In this document: positions 5,449-5,755 of the stretch, piece after piece
Position numbering within the stretch: position 1 is the stretch's first letter
How the letters are laid out: the number at the start of each line of letters is the position of its first letter
Assembly: GCA_050942745.1 (NCBI GenBank)
Contig: JBMNNX010000355.1
Coordinates: forward strand, 1 to 5,755
Direction: 5' to 3'
DNA: 5,755 bases
Source of the DNA: UBA10939 sp050942745
GTDB taxonomy: Bacteria > Myxococcota > Myxococcia > Myxococcales > UBA5297
Made by a program: the position numbers and the translations under genes
The notes under the pieces: generated by a model
The model's database searches: none
Told to the model about the DNA's origin: nothing
Seen by the model: only the letters and a program-made list of their open reading frames with translations

Positions 5449-5755
5449 CTACCCCCCGGGCTTGTCCTCGGAGCCGGCCGCCTTGCCCTTTGGCGCCTCC
5501 TCGCCGCTCTTCTCGCCGACGAGTCGGGAGAGCAGCCCCTGTTCGAGGTGCTGGGCGAACTCGGCGATTTGCGGGTCGACCGAACGCGCCGAGCGCTTGA
5601 CCGCCAAAGGGAACGGGTGATCGGGCTCGGAGGAGGCCGCCAGGCTCTTCGCGATGACGTCGAGCGCCGACTCGCGGGTCAGCTCCGGGGTCGAGAAGAG
5701 CGCGGCGATGAGCTCGTCGGGCGCATTGCGGGCCACCTCGCTGATCGGCTCGAGC
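5449..5755 (-). CDS. Hypothetical protein, C-terminal part (5' end beyond the window)
   Basis: The minus-strand frame is open from the right edge to a TAG at 5449-5451, giving 101 visible residues. A GTG at 5736 and an ATG at 5726 are possible internal starts, but codons upstream of them (reading LEPISEVA into ARNAPDEL) stay open with ordinary composition, so the gene most likely begins outside the window. The visible part looks alpha-helical, with amphipathic segments such as DELIAALF and PQIAEFAQHLEQGLLSRL, and ends in a charged, disordered tail rich in Lys, Glu and Gly. There is no membrane segment, cysteine or motif I recognise, so I assign no function. The gene converges on gluQ across the repeat array. 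Codon use with G or C at third positions supports real coding. Confidence 0.6.
   Translation of the reverse strand, partial: LEPISEVARNAPDELIAALFSTPELTRESALDVIAKSLAASSEPDHPFPLAVKRSARSVDPQIAEFAQHLEQGLLSRLVGEKSGEEAPKGKAAGSEDKPGG

Overview
This window is very GC-rich and densely coding, with G or C at most third codon positions. The gene content is a DksA-type RNA polymerase regulator, a site-2-type membrane protease fused to helical repeats, a secreted PEGA-domain protein and a GluQ-RS-type tRNA-modifying synthetase. Together with the base composition this suggests a high-GC Gram-negative chromosome, most likely Myxococcota or another deltaproteobacterial relative. That assignment is inference, because no rRNA or taxonomic marker is present.

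Layout. Positions 1-589 hold no gene I can support, but they contain several strong inverted repeats and, at the right end, a candidate promoter for the first gene. Four plus-strand genes follow: dksA-like (590-1012), an M50 protease with a helical-repeat C-terminus (1229-2602), an exported PEGA protein (2731-3960) and gluQ (start 4074 preferred, end 5045). The gaps between them are 216, 128 and about 113 bases. This is a co-directional cluster rather than a tightly coupled operon. Positions 5046-5448 are non-coding and carry an array of imperfect repeats of about 58 bp with embedded hairpins. On the minus strand, a gene of unknown function enters from the right edge and ends at 5449, so the array lies between two convergent genes.

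How the genes may work together. DksA and GluQ-RS both touch translation and stringent control, and in enterobacteria their genes are neighbours (dksA-gluQ/yadB). Here they are about 3 kb apart with two envelope-related genes between them. The M50 protease and the exported PEGA protein both belong to the membrane or envelope, but nothing in the sequence shows a substrate relationship.

The least ordinary parts are the repeat array at about 5065-5345, the inverted repeat inside the candidate dksA promoter, the structured 5' region, and the protease-helical repeat fusion. I see no complete mobile element, CRISPR array, RNA gene or clearly undescribed system.
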